DNA of 48,334 bases, taken from the NCBI GenBank assembly GCA_002476625.1, contig DLLC01000062.1, forward strand, positions 20,675 through 69,008, read 5' to 3'. A program made the translations under genes and the position numbers. Shown here in pieces: positions 1 to 7,364 of this stretch. This DNA is from Porphyromonadaceae bacterium UBA7572. Its GTDB lineage: Bacteria > Bacteroidota > Bacteroidia > Bacteroidales > Muribaculaceae. The notes below the pieces were generated by a model, which was not told where the DNA came from, ran no database searches, and was given only the letters and a program-made list of their open reading frames with translations. The stretch's first letter is position 1; each line of letters opens with the position of its first letter.

Positions 1-396
1 GCGGCGCTCGCAGAGTCGGGGGTGACCAACGTGAAGCAAATGCCGTTCATCAGCCAGATGGACATGGCATACCGCGCCGCCGACCTCGTGGTGTCACGCG
101 CAGGAGCAAGCAGCATCAGCGAGCTCCAGCTGCTCGGCAAGCCCTCCATCCTCGTGCCATCGCCAAATGTGGCTGAAGACCACCAGACTAAAAACGCCCT
201 CGCACTCGCCGACCGCCACGCCGCCATCATGGTGACCGACGCCGACGCGCCCCAAAAGCTGGTAGACGCCATGCTTGACACGGTGAAAGACACCGACAAG
301 CTACACGCCCTCAGCGCCAATGTGGAGCGCATGGCGCTGCTCAATTCCGCAGAGCACATCGTGGACGAGGTGATGAAGATAGTTTCTGAGAAATAA
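1..396 (+). CDS. murG: MurG, C-terminal part (truncated by window edge)
   Basis: The reading frame is open from base 1 and ends in TAA at 394-396, so only the last ~131 residues of the protein are here. MurG is the peripheral inner-membrane glycosyltransferase that adds GlcNAc to lipid I to make lipid II. The visible part holds the UDP-GlcNAc-binding half of the GT-B fold: SRAGASSISELQLLGKP followed by VPSPNVAEDHQTKNA, which matches the family signature with its Glu and the His-Gln pair that contact the nucleotide sugar. It is followed 39 bp later by murC, as in the usual dcw cluster. The GTG at 22 is internal and is not a start. Confidence 0.93.
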   Translation, partial: AALAESGVTNVKQMPFISQMDMAYRAADLVVSRAGASSISELQLLGKPSILVPSPNVAEDHQTKNALALADRHAAIMVTDADAPQKLVDAMLDTVKDTDKLHALSANVERMALLNSAEHIVDEVMKIVSEK

Positions 397-435
397 ACCA
401 ACATAAAGACTTACAGTATAAAATTATAGAAGAAG

Positions 436-1809
436 ATGAAAGATTTTAATTCAATATACTTTGTGGGCGCAGGGGGCATTGGCATGGCAGCCCTTGAGCG
501 CTATTTCCTCGCCAAAGGCAAAAAAGTGGCGGGATACGACCGCACCCCAAGCGACCTCACCCGCGCCCTGCAAAAAGAGGGGGTGGAGATTGCATTCGAC
601 GAGAACCCCGACCTCATTCCCGCCTACTGCCGCGACAAGGCTGGCACACTCGTGGTCTATACCCCGGCCATTCCAGAGAGCCACGCAGGGCTAAAATGGT
701 TTCGCGAGCAGGGATTTGAGGTGGTGAAGCGCGCCAAGGTGCTGGGCCTTGTGACCGAAAACAGCAAGGGGCTCTGCTTCGCCGGCACCCACGGCAAGAC
801 CACCACATCAAGCATGGCAGCCCACATTCTCGAAGTGTCGGGCATCGGCTGCAACGCTTTCCTTGGTGGCGTGCTCCGCAACTACAGCAGCAACTTTCTG
901 CTCTCCGACACCAGCCCCTACTCGGTGATTGAAGCCGATGAGTTCGACCGCTCGTTCCATCAGCTGAGCCCCTACATCGCGGTCATCACCTCCACCGACC
1001 CCGACCACCTCGACATCTACGGCAACTACGAGAACTACCTCGAAAGTTTCGCCCATTTCACAGAGCTGATACGCCCAGGCGGCGCACTGATAGTGCACAC
1101 AGGGCTAAAATTGAAGCCACGGCCACAGGAAGGCGTAGCCACCTACTCCTATTCGCTCAGCGAGGGCGACTTCCACGCCACCAACATTCGTAAAGGAAAT
1201 GGCGAAATCGTGTTCGACTTCGTCACACCCACCGAAGTGATCACCAACATCAGCCTCGGCGTGCCGGTGGACATCAACATAGAGAACGCCGTAGCGGCCA
1301 TGGCGGCATGCTGGCTCGTCAAGGTGCCTTCCGAAGCCATCCGTAAGGCCATCGCCTCGTTTATGGGGCCAAAGCGCAGATTTGAGTTCTGGCTTAAAGA
1401 AGACGGCAAAGTGGTGATCGACGACTATGCGCACCACCCCGACGAGCTGAAAGCGTCGATTCGCTCGGTGAGAGACCTGTATCCAGGCAAGAAACTGAGC
1501 GTGATTTTCCAGCCACACCTCTACACCCGCACCCGCGATTTCGCACACCAGTTCGCCGAGGCGCTCTCTCTGGCCGACGAGCTGCTTCTGCTGCCCATCT
1601 ACCCTGCCCGTGAGCAGCCCATAGAGGGCGTGACAAGCGAAATCATCCTCAAGGACGTGACGTGCCCTAACAAAAAGATTTACAGCAAGGAAAACTTGCT
1701 TAAATCGCTGCAAAGCCTTAACTTTGAAGTGTTGTTAACCGCTGGCGCAGGCGACATCGTGAACCTGCTGCCGCAAATCTGTGAGGAAGTAAAGAAGCAA
1801 AAGCATTGA
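436..1809 (+). CDS. murC: UDP-N-acetylmuramate--L-alanine ligase MurC
   Basis: This is the cytoplasmic ATP-dependent ligase that adds L-Ala to UDP-MurNAc, the first step of stem-peptide assembly. At 457 residues it has normal family length. It starts with a Rossmann-type glycine motif (FVGAGGIGMAAL, residues 9-20). The Mur-ligase P-loop GTHGKTTT lies at residues 117-124, EADEFDRSF and the TSTDPDHLDIY stretch form the central domain, and VIDDYAHHPDE lies in the C-terminal domain. All are expected of an active MurC. The gene sits between murG and ftsQ, and its TGA stop overlaps the ftsQ TTG start (TTGA, 1806-1809), which suggests translational coupling. Confidence 0.96.
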   Translation: MKDFNSIYFVGAGGIGMAALERYFLAKGKKVAGYDRTPSDLTRALQKEGVEIAFDENPDLIPAYCRDKAGTLVVYTPAIPESHAGLKWFREQGFEVVKRAKVLGLVTENSKGLCFAGTHGKTTTSSMAAHILEVSGIGCNAFLGGVLRNYSSNFLLSDTSPYSVIEADEFDRSFHQLSPYIAVITSTDPDHLDIYGNYENYLESFAHFTELIRPGGALIVHTGLKLKPRPQEGVATYSYSLSEGDFHATNIRKGNGEIVFDFVTPTEVITNISLGVPVDINIENAVAAMAACWLVKVPSEAIRKAIASFMGPKRRFEFWLKEDGKVVIDDYAHHPDELKASIRSVRDLYPGKKLSVIFQPHLYTRTRDFAHQFAEALSLADELLLLPIYPAREQPIEGVTSEIILKDVTCPNKKIYSKENLLKSLQSLNFEVLLTAGAGDIVNLLPQICEEVKKQKH

Positions 1810-2897
1810 AATTAGCTCGCATCATCATCATCATCTTGCTCGCAAGTCTTCTGACGTGGGGGATTTTCTGGGCTAAAGGCAAAGCAGGCCTAAAGGTGTG
1901 CGAAAAAGTGGACATACAGATCGAGAACTTCGACAGCTCCACATTCGTGAACCCAGAGGGCGTGTTGCAATATTTAGACCAGTGCCACCTGCACCTGAAA
2001 GGCGTGCCCATGGCCGACATCGACCTCAAGAAAGTGGAGCAGGCGCTAGCCAAATCGCCCTACCTTGAGTCGGGAGAATGCGTAAAGGGCGACGATGGCG
2101 TGCTGCTGGTAAAAGTGCGGCAACTGGTGCCTGTGATGCGCGTCATCGACGGCGACAGAATGTACTATGTGAACCGTGAGGGCAAGCAAATGCCCGCCTC
2201 CACCTCGTTCAGTAGCGACGTGCCCATCGTGAGAGGGCACTTCACCGCGGCATATCCCCCACAGCGTCTGATTCCGCTCATCAATTATGTGCGGTCCGAC
2301 TCCACACTCAACGCCCTTGTGGCGATGTTCGACTTCCACGACCCCAACAACATCTATATGGTGCCAAACATTGCCGGCCATGTAGTGAACATGGGCGACG
2401 CTTCCGGTTTTGAGAACAAATTCAAGAAGCTCCTGCTCTTCTACCGGAAAGTGATGCCCGAGAAGGGCTGGAACACCTACGACACCATTTCGGTGAAGTG
2501 GCGACACCAGGTGGTGGGCAACTTGCGAAACAAGAAGGTGATTATCGAACAAATCGACACCACCGGCGTGGACGACAACGAGAACACCCGCCCCGACGAT
2601 GAGACGGCAAGGCTGGCACAGCCCGGACAAACGGAGCTGGCCCCCAAGGCGGAGCAGCTGCCACAAAAGCCCAAAGCGGAGAAAAAGGAGGTGAAGCGTG
2701 GCGCGGAGAAGACTCCAGAAAAGCAGGCCAAGGACAAGACTACCACAAAAAGCGAGAAAAAGAAAGAGGCCGCCACAGAGAAGCCAGCCAAGAAGCCGAC
2801 TGAGAGCAAGAAAAAGCCTGCCGACAAAAAACAGACGAACGACAAAAAGCAGCCATCTTCCAGCAAGAAGCCAGCCGCCGAAAAGAAAAAGAAATAA
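1806..2897 (+). CDS. ftsQ: Cell division protein FtsQ/DivIB with Lys-rich C-terminal tail
   Basis: This is a bitopic inner-membrane division protein that links early and late divisome components. One hydrophobic segment (about residues 4-24, rich in Ile/Leu) follows a short basic N-terminus. The periplasmic part that follows is consistent with POTRA and beta regions (FVNPEGVLQYLDQ; ALAKSPYLESGECV). The identification rests mainly on position between murC and ftsA and on this topology, because FtsQ sequences are weakly conserved. The start must be TTG at 1806: it overlaps the murC stop and no ATG occurs until well past the membrane segment. From about residue 265 the protein is an almost pure Lys/Glu/Pro/Ala/Ser/Thr tail of roughly 95 residues that looks disordered and is unusual for FtsQ. 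Confidence 0.87.
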   Translation: MKLARIIIIILLASLLTWGIFWAKGKAGLKVCEKVDIQIENFDSSTFVNPEGVLQYLDQCHLHLKGVPMADIDLKKVEQALAKSPYLESGECVKGDDGVLLVKVRQLVPVMRVIDGDRMYYVNREGKQMPASTSFSSDVPIVRGHFTAAYPPQRLIPLINYVRSDSTLNALVAMFDFHDPNNIYMVPNIAGHVVNMGDASGFENKFKKLLLFYRKVMPEKGWNTYDTISVKWRHQVVGNLRNKKVIIEQIDTTGVDDNENTRPDDETARLAQPGQTELAPKAEQLPQKPKAEKKEVKRGAEKTPEKQAKDKTTTKSEKKKEAATEKPAKKPTESKKKPADKKQTNDKKQPSSSKKPAAEKKKK

Positions 2898-2933
2898 CGA
2901 ACCCCATCAATATATATAACCCATTTTACATTT

Positions 2934-4277
2934 ATGGAGAGCAACCATATGGAAAATAACCAACTTATCGTGGCGATAGAAATCGGCAGCACCAAAATAG
3001 TGGGTGCCATTGCCGAAAAGAGCGCGTCAGGCTACCTGAGCGTAAACCACCTTGAAGAAGAGAAACTGACCAACTGTGTGCGATACGGCTGTGTGCAAAA
3101 CGTGGAGAACACCAAAAGCGCTATCGTGCGCATCGTGAAAAAACTTGAGAACAAAATCGACGGCGACATCACCGACGTGTATGTAGGCATCAACGGACGC
3201 TCACTCCACTCCGTGCCCACAGAAATCGACCGCAACCTCAATATCGCAGAATCCATCACCAAGCAAAATATCGAGAACCTCAAGAATAGCGCTTTCAAAG
3301 AGCCTATCACATCATACGAGCCCATCGACATCGTGCCCCAGGCCTACTATGTGGACAACAAGGAGAACCCCAACCCTGTGGGCTGCTGTGGCAGCAGCAT
3401 CACCATCAAGTTTAACCGCATCGTGGCCAAACCCACACTCAAGCTCAACCTTGAGCGCGCCATGGGCGCACTGAAGGTGAAGAAGTTCTTGGTCACCTCG
3501 CTCGCCATGGCAGAATCTATTCTCACCGAGGAGGAGCGCACATTAGGCTGTATGCTCGTGGACATGGGCGCCGAGACCACCACCGTCACCATCTATAAAA
3601 ACGGTGCGATGAGCTATATGGCCACCCTGCCTATGGGCGGACGCAACCTCACTCGCGACCTCGTGAACGGCCTGCAAAACACCACCGAGGAAAAGGCCGA
3701 GATGGTGAAGAAGAACATTGCAGAGCCGCTCAACATCGAGGCGGTGGACCTGCCCATCGACGGTATCAGCTCAAAAGCCGCTATCAACTATATCATTTCG
3801 CGCACCAGCGAAATCATCACCAATGTGAACAAGCAGATTGAATACGCCCACCTACAGCCTTCCGACGTGAAGACCATTGTGCTTGTGGGCGGGGCGGCAA
3901 AGCTGAAAGGACTGCGCGCCGAGTTCAAGGAAAAGACAAAAATCGAGACGCGAATGGGCGCCACACCAGCCGCTATCAATATCCTCAACCACGAAATCAA
4001 CAAATTTGAGCACATTGAGCTGTTTGCCCTGCTCGACAAAGCAGCCTCCATCATAGCCGACGGAGCCACCTGTGTGCGCCGTCACAACTATGCGCCACAA
4101 GAGGACGGCCCCACCATCACACACGACGACAGCAGCGCAAAGAGGATGGAAGACAGCCACGGCAAGGCCGAGGAAAAGAAGCCTAAAAAGAAGAGTTTCT
4201 TCGGCAGATTCAAGTCCACGCTCGAAAACCTCATGACGGAAGAAGACCGCCTCTTGAGTGACGACGACGAGAATTAA
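2934..4277 (+). CDS. ftsA: Cell division protein FtsA
   Basis: This is the actin-like ATPase that tethers FtsZ filaments to the membrane. Residues 11-27 (LIVAIEIGSTKIVGAIA) form the phosphate-1 loop of the actin/Hsp70 fold. Later motifs include LVDMGAETTTVTIY (phosphate 2) and IVLVGGAAKLKGL (adenosine motif). Near the C-terminus, KKKSFFGRFKSTLENLM has the pattern of the amphipathic membrane-targeting helix. The protein is 447 residues long. ATG at 2949 (MENNQL) is an alternative start; neither start has a clear Shine-Dalgarno sequence. The gene lies between ftsQ (36-bp gap) and ftsZ (63-bp gap), the conserved arrangement. Confidence 0.95.
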   Translation: MESNHMENNQLIVAIEIGSTKIVGAIAEKSASGYLSVNHLEEEKLTNCVRYGCVQNVENTKSAIVRIVKKLENKIDGDITDVYVGINGRSLHSVPTEIDRNLNIAESITKQNIENLKNSAFKEPITSYEPIDIVPQAYYVDNKENPNPVGCCGSSITIKFNRIVAKPTLKLNLERAMGALKVKKFLVTSLAMAESILTEEERTLGCMLVDMGAETTTVTIYKNGAMSYMATLPMGGRNLTRDLVNGLQNTTEEKAEMVKKNIAEPLNIEAVDLPIDGISSKAAINYIISRTSEIITNVNKQIEYAHLQPSDVKTIVLVGGAAKLKGLRAEFKEKTKIETRMGATPAAINILNHEINKFEHIELFALLDKAASIIADGATCVRRHNYAPQEDGPTITHDDSSAKRMEDSHGKAEEKKPKKKSFFGRFKSTLENLMTEEDRLLSDDDEN

Positions 4278-4340
4278 CCCATTCACCGAGCGTAATTAAC
4301 AGCAACATAATCCACTTTCCAACGATAAATTCACTACAAC

Positions 4341-5699
4341 ATGTCTGACAACGATATTTTCAATGAGATAGATAAGAATTCGGGATTCGCCCCTACACCC
4401 ACAGCGGATAATTCCGATTCTCTCGCACTTCCCACTATCATCAAGGTGGTGGGCGTGGGCGGCGGTGGCAGCAACGCCATCAACCACATGTATAAGCAAA
4501 ACGTGAACGGCGTGTCGTTCGTGGTGCTCAACACCGACCGGCAGGCACTCAACAACTCTCCTGTGCCGGAGCGTCTGCTCATCGGCCCGAAGACCACCAA
4601 CGGCCTCGGCGCAGGCAACAAGCCAGAAGTGGCACAGCAAGCCGCCCTTGAGAGCGCCGACGACATCAGCGCCCTCTTCGACGACGACACCAAGATGGTG
4701 TTCATCACCGCAGGTATGGGTGGCGGCACCGGCACTGGCGCAGCTCCCGTAGTGGCAAAAATCGCACGCGACAAAGGTATTCTCACCATCGGCATCGTCA
4801 CTATCCCATTCCTCTTCGAGGGACAGCGCAAAATCCTCAAGGCGCTTGCCGGTGCCGACGAGATGCAGAAGTATGTGGACGCACTGCTCATCATCAACAA
4901 TGAGCGCCTCACCGAAATATATCCCGACCTCGACTTCGACAACGCATTCGGCAAAGCCGACGACACCCTCTCGATAGCCGCCCGAAGCATCTCGGAGCTG
5001 ATCACCACCGAAGGCCGCATCAACCTCGACTTCAACGACGTGAACACCACACTTCGCGACGGTGGCGTGGCAGTTATCAGCACGGGATATGGCGAGGGCG
5101 AGAAGCGTGTGACCAAGGCCATTGAAGACGCGCTCAACTCCCCTCTGCTGAAAAACCGCGACGTGTATGGCTCAAAAACCATTCTGGTGAACATCTATTA
5201 CTCTCGCCAGGCACAGCAGTCGTTCAAGATGCAGGAAGTGGACGAGATGAGCCGATTCATGACCAACTTCAGCCCCGATGTGGACGTAATCTGGGGCGTG
5301 GCATACGACGACACCCTCGACGACAAGGTGAAAATCACCATACTCGCCGCCGGATTCGACGTGTCGCTCGACAAAGACATTCCACCCAAGAAGTTCGACA
5401 AAGAGCCTAAAAAGACACCCACTGCCGATGCCAACCAGAAGCGCCTCGAGGAGGAGTACGGCGGCAAGGTGACCCAGGCCCAAATTGAGCGAGCCGAAGC
5501 CAAGGTGTTCGTTTTCAAGCCCGAAGACCTCGACAACGACGACATCATCGACCTCTTCGAGAAAACGCCCACCTACAACCGCGACCAGAAGTTTAAAAAC
5601 TTAGTGGACGAAAAGCGCAACGCCACGCCTGCCACACGGCCAGAGCAGAACACCGCCACAGAGCCCAAAAGAGGCACAGGCACCATCAGCTTCGGATAA
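4341..5699 (+). CDS. ftsZ: Cell division GTPase FtsZ
   Basis: This tubulin-like GTPase polymerises into the cytokinetic ring. The signature loop GGGTGTG is at residues 127-133, preceded by the N-terminal nucleotide loop VGVGGGGSNAIN (about 37-48). The T7-loop region NLDFNDVNTTL carries the catalytic acidic residues that act on the neighbouring subunit. Residues up to ~350 form the GTPase and C-terminal domains. The last ~100 residues are a charged linker ending GTGTISFG. At 452 residues it is usual for Bacteroidota. It is the last gene of the cluster and is followed by a strong hairpin at 5730-5773. Confidence 0.97.
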   Translation: MSDNDIFNEIDKNSGFAPTPTADNSDSLALPTIIKVVGVGGGGSNAINHMYKQNVNGVSFVVLNTDRQALNNSPVPERLLIGPKTTNGLGAGNKPEVAQQAALESADDISALFDDDTKMVFITAGMGGGTGTGAAPVVAKIARDKGILTIGIVTIPFLFEGQRKILKALAGADEMQKYVDALLIINNERLTEIYPDLDFDNAFGKADDTLSIAARSISELITTEGRINLDFNDVNTTLRDGGVAVISTGYGEGEKRVTKAIEDALNSPLLKNRDVYGSKTILVNIYYSRQAQQSFKMQEVDEMSRFMTNFSPDVDVIWGVAYDDTLDDKVKITILAAGFDVSLDKDIPPKKFDKEPKKTPTADANQKRLEEEYGGKVTQAQIERAEAKVFVFKPEDLDNDDIIDLFEKTPTYNRDQKFKNLVDEKRNATPATRPEQNTATEPKRGTGTISFG

Positions 5700-5729
5700 C
5701 AACAAGCTGCGCACCACTCCATAAAAAAC

Positions 5730-5773
5730 AAGGCAGAACGGAAGACAACACCAAAAATCTTCCGTTCTGCCTT
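5730..5773 (+). terminator. Hairpin terminator after ftsZ
   Basis: A perfect 16-bp stem (5730-5745 with 5758-5773) has a 12-nt loop and begins 31 bp after the ftsZ stop. The downstream tract ACTTAT is poor in T, so termination may be partial, but the stem clearly separates the dcw operon from serS. Confidence 0.75.
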
Positions 5774-5843
5774 ACTTATATGCCATATCCCTCACAAATT
5801 TCTAATTTCTACCCTCTAATTTCCAACTTCTTAAAAATTTATG

Positions 5844-5851
5844 TAATTTTG
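5844..5851 (+). promoter_or_regulatory. Bacteroidota -7 promoter element for serS
   Basis: TAATTTTG matches TAnnTTTG and lies 25 bp before the serS ATG, giving a short leader. No convincing -33 TTTG was found upstream. Confidence 0.6.
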
Positions 5852-5875
5852 CGTGATAATTAATACAAGGGTAAA

Positions 5876-7147
5876 ATGCTAACACTACAACTTATCAACG
5901 AAAATCCTGAGGAAGTGATCAAGCGATTGGCTGTAAAGCAATTCGATGGTCGCGAACCGATTATGCGCGTCGTTGAACTCGACAAGCAACGCAAGCAAAA
6001 CCAGAAACAGCGCGACGACAACGCCGCAGAACTCAATAAGATGGCCGCCCAAATAGGCGCGCTCATGAAGCAAGGCAAGAAGGACGAGGCAGGCGAGGCC
6101 AAGAAGAAAGTGGCTGAAATGAAGGCCGCCGGCAAGGAAATCGACGACAAGCTCGCTGCCATTGAGCACGAAATCCGCGAAATCCTCCTTTCTGTGCCTA
6201 ACGTGCCCTACAAAGGCGTGCCTGAAGGCAAGACCGCTGAAGACAATGTGGTGGAGAAAGTGGGCGGTCCTATGCCCAACCTCGGAGAGGACGCTCTTCC
6301 CCACTGGGAACTCGCCAAGAAATATGGCATCATCGACTTCGACCTCGGTGTGAAAATCACTGGCGCAGGATTCCCCGTTTATATTGGTAAGGGAGCTCGA
6401 TTGCAGCGCGCCCTCATCCAGTTCTTCCTCGACGAGGCAGGAAAGGCCGGCTACACCGAAATTCAGCCACCATACGTGGTGAACGAGGCTTCTGGCCTTG
6501 GCACCGGACAGCTCCCCGACAAGGAAGGACAGATGTATCACTGCGAGGTGGACGACTTCTACCTGATTCCTACCGCAGAAGTGCCTGTGACCAACATCTA
6601 CCGCGATGTAATTCTGCCTGCCGACAGCCTGCCCAAAAAGAACTGCGCCTACAGCGCATGCTTCCGCCGTGAAGCCGGAAGCTATGGCAAGGACGTGCGC
6701 GGACTGAACCGCCTGCACCAGTTCGACAAGGTGGAAATCGTACGCATTGAAAAGCCAGAGAACTCCTATGCCGCGCTCGAGGAAATGAAGGATCACGTGC
6801 AGGGGCTGCTCGACAAGCTTGGCTTGCCTTGGCACATTCTTCGCCTTTGCGGTGGTGACATGAGCTTCACCTCAGCCATCACCTTCGACTTCGAGGTGTG
6901 GAGTGGCGCACAGAAGCGCTGGCTTGAGGTTAGCTCCGTGTCGAACTTTGAAACCTACCAGGCCAACCGCCTGAAGTGCCGCTACCGTGGCGAAGACAAG
7001 AAGACACACCTCTGCCACACCCTCAACGGCTCAGCATTGGCACTGCCACGCATCATGGCCGCACTGCTCGAAAACAACCAGACACCAGAAGGCATCAAGG
7101 TGCCAGAAGTGCTCCAGAAATACACTGGCTTCGACATCATCGACTAA
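5876..7147 (+). CDS. serS: Seryl-tRNA synthetase
   Basis: This class II synthetase charges tRNA-Ser (and tRNA-Sec where present) with serine. The first ~110 residues are a long charged helical region (KQRKQNQKQRDDNAAELNK and following) that forms the tRNA-binding coiled-coil arm. The catalytic domain shows TAEVPVTN, motif 2 (FRREAGSYGKDVRGLNRLHQ) and motif 3 (LNGSALALPRIMAALLEN). At 423 residues it is typical. It has its own promoter just upstream and a strong terminator 45 bp downstream, so it is probably monocistronic. Confidence 0.97.
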   Translation: MLTLQLINENPEEVIKRLAVKQFDGREPIMRVVELDKQRKQNQKQRDDNAAELNKMAAQIGALMKQGKKDEAGEAKKKVAEMKAAGKEIDDKLAAIEHEIREILLSVPNVPYKGVPEGKTAEDNVVEKVGGPMPNLGEDALPHWELAKKYGIIDFDLGVKITGAGFPVYIGKGARLQRALIQFFLDEAGKAGYTEIQPPYVVNEASGLGTGQLPDKEGQMYHCEVDDFYLIPTAEVPVTNIYRDVILPADSLPKKNCAYSACFRREAGSYGKDVRGLNRLHQFDKVEIVRIEKPENSYAALEEMKDHVQGLLDKLGLPWHILRLCGGDMSFTSAITFDFEVWSGAQKRWLEVSSVSNFETYQANRLKCRYRGEDKKTHLCHTLNGSALALPRIMAALLENNQTPEGIKVPEVLQKYTGFDIID

Positions 7148-7191
7148 GCGGAAGCCGCAGTCAAAAGAAAAATATATATGCTATAATCCAT

Positions 7192-7231
7192 GGGGGAGCG
7201 ACGCCATCGCAGAGCGTCACTCCCCCTTTTT
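7192..7231 (+). terminator. Rho-independent terminator of serS
   Basis: The stem GGGGGAG-c-GACGC (7192-7204) pairs with GCGTC-a-CTCCCCC (7214-7226) and is followed by five T. It is oriented for the plus-strand serS transcript. Confidence 0.88.
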
Positions 7232-7270
7232 CAGCTCAACAGGACAGCACGAGATGCATACGGACAAAAG

Positions 7271-7303
7271 AAAGGCGCCCCCTTATAACACGGGGGCGCC
7301 TTT
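7271..7303 (-). terminator. Terminator of the outer-membrane protein gene
   Basis: A perfect 12-bp GC-rich stem (7271-7282 with 7292-7303) has a 9-nt loop. Read on the minus strand it ends in TTT followed by CTTTTG and sits 62 bp past the stop of the minus-strand gene, so it most likely ends that transcript. Confidence 0.75.
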
Positions 7304-7364
7304 GGTTATGGATTGCTAACTGACTGCCACACACGCTGTGGTGCAGCCATATTCTCTTTTCACA

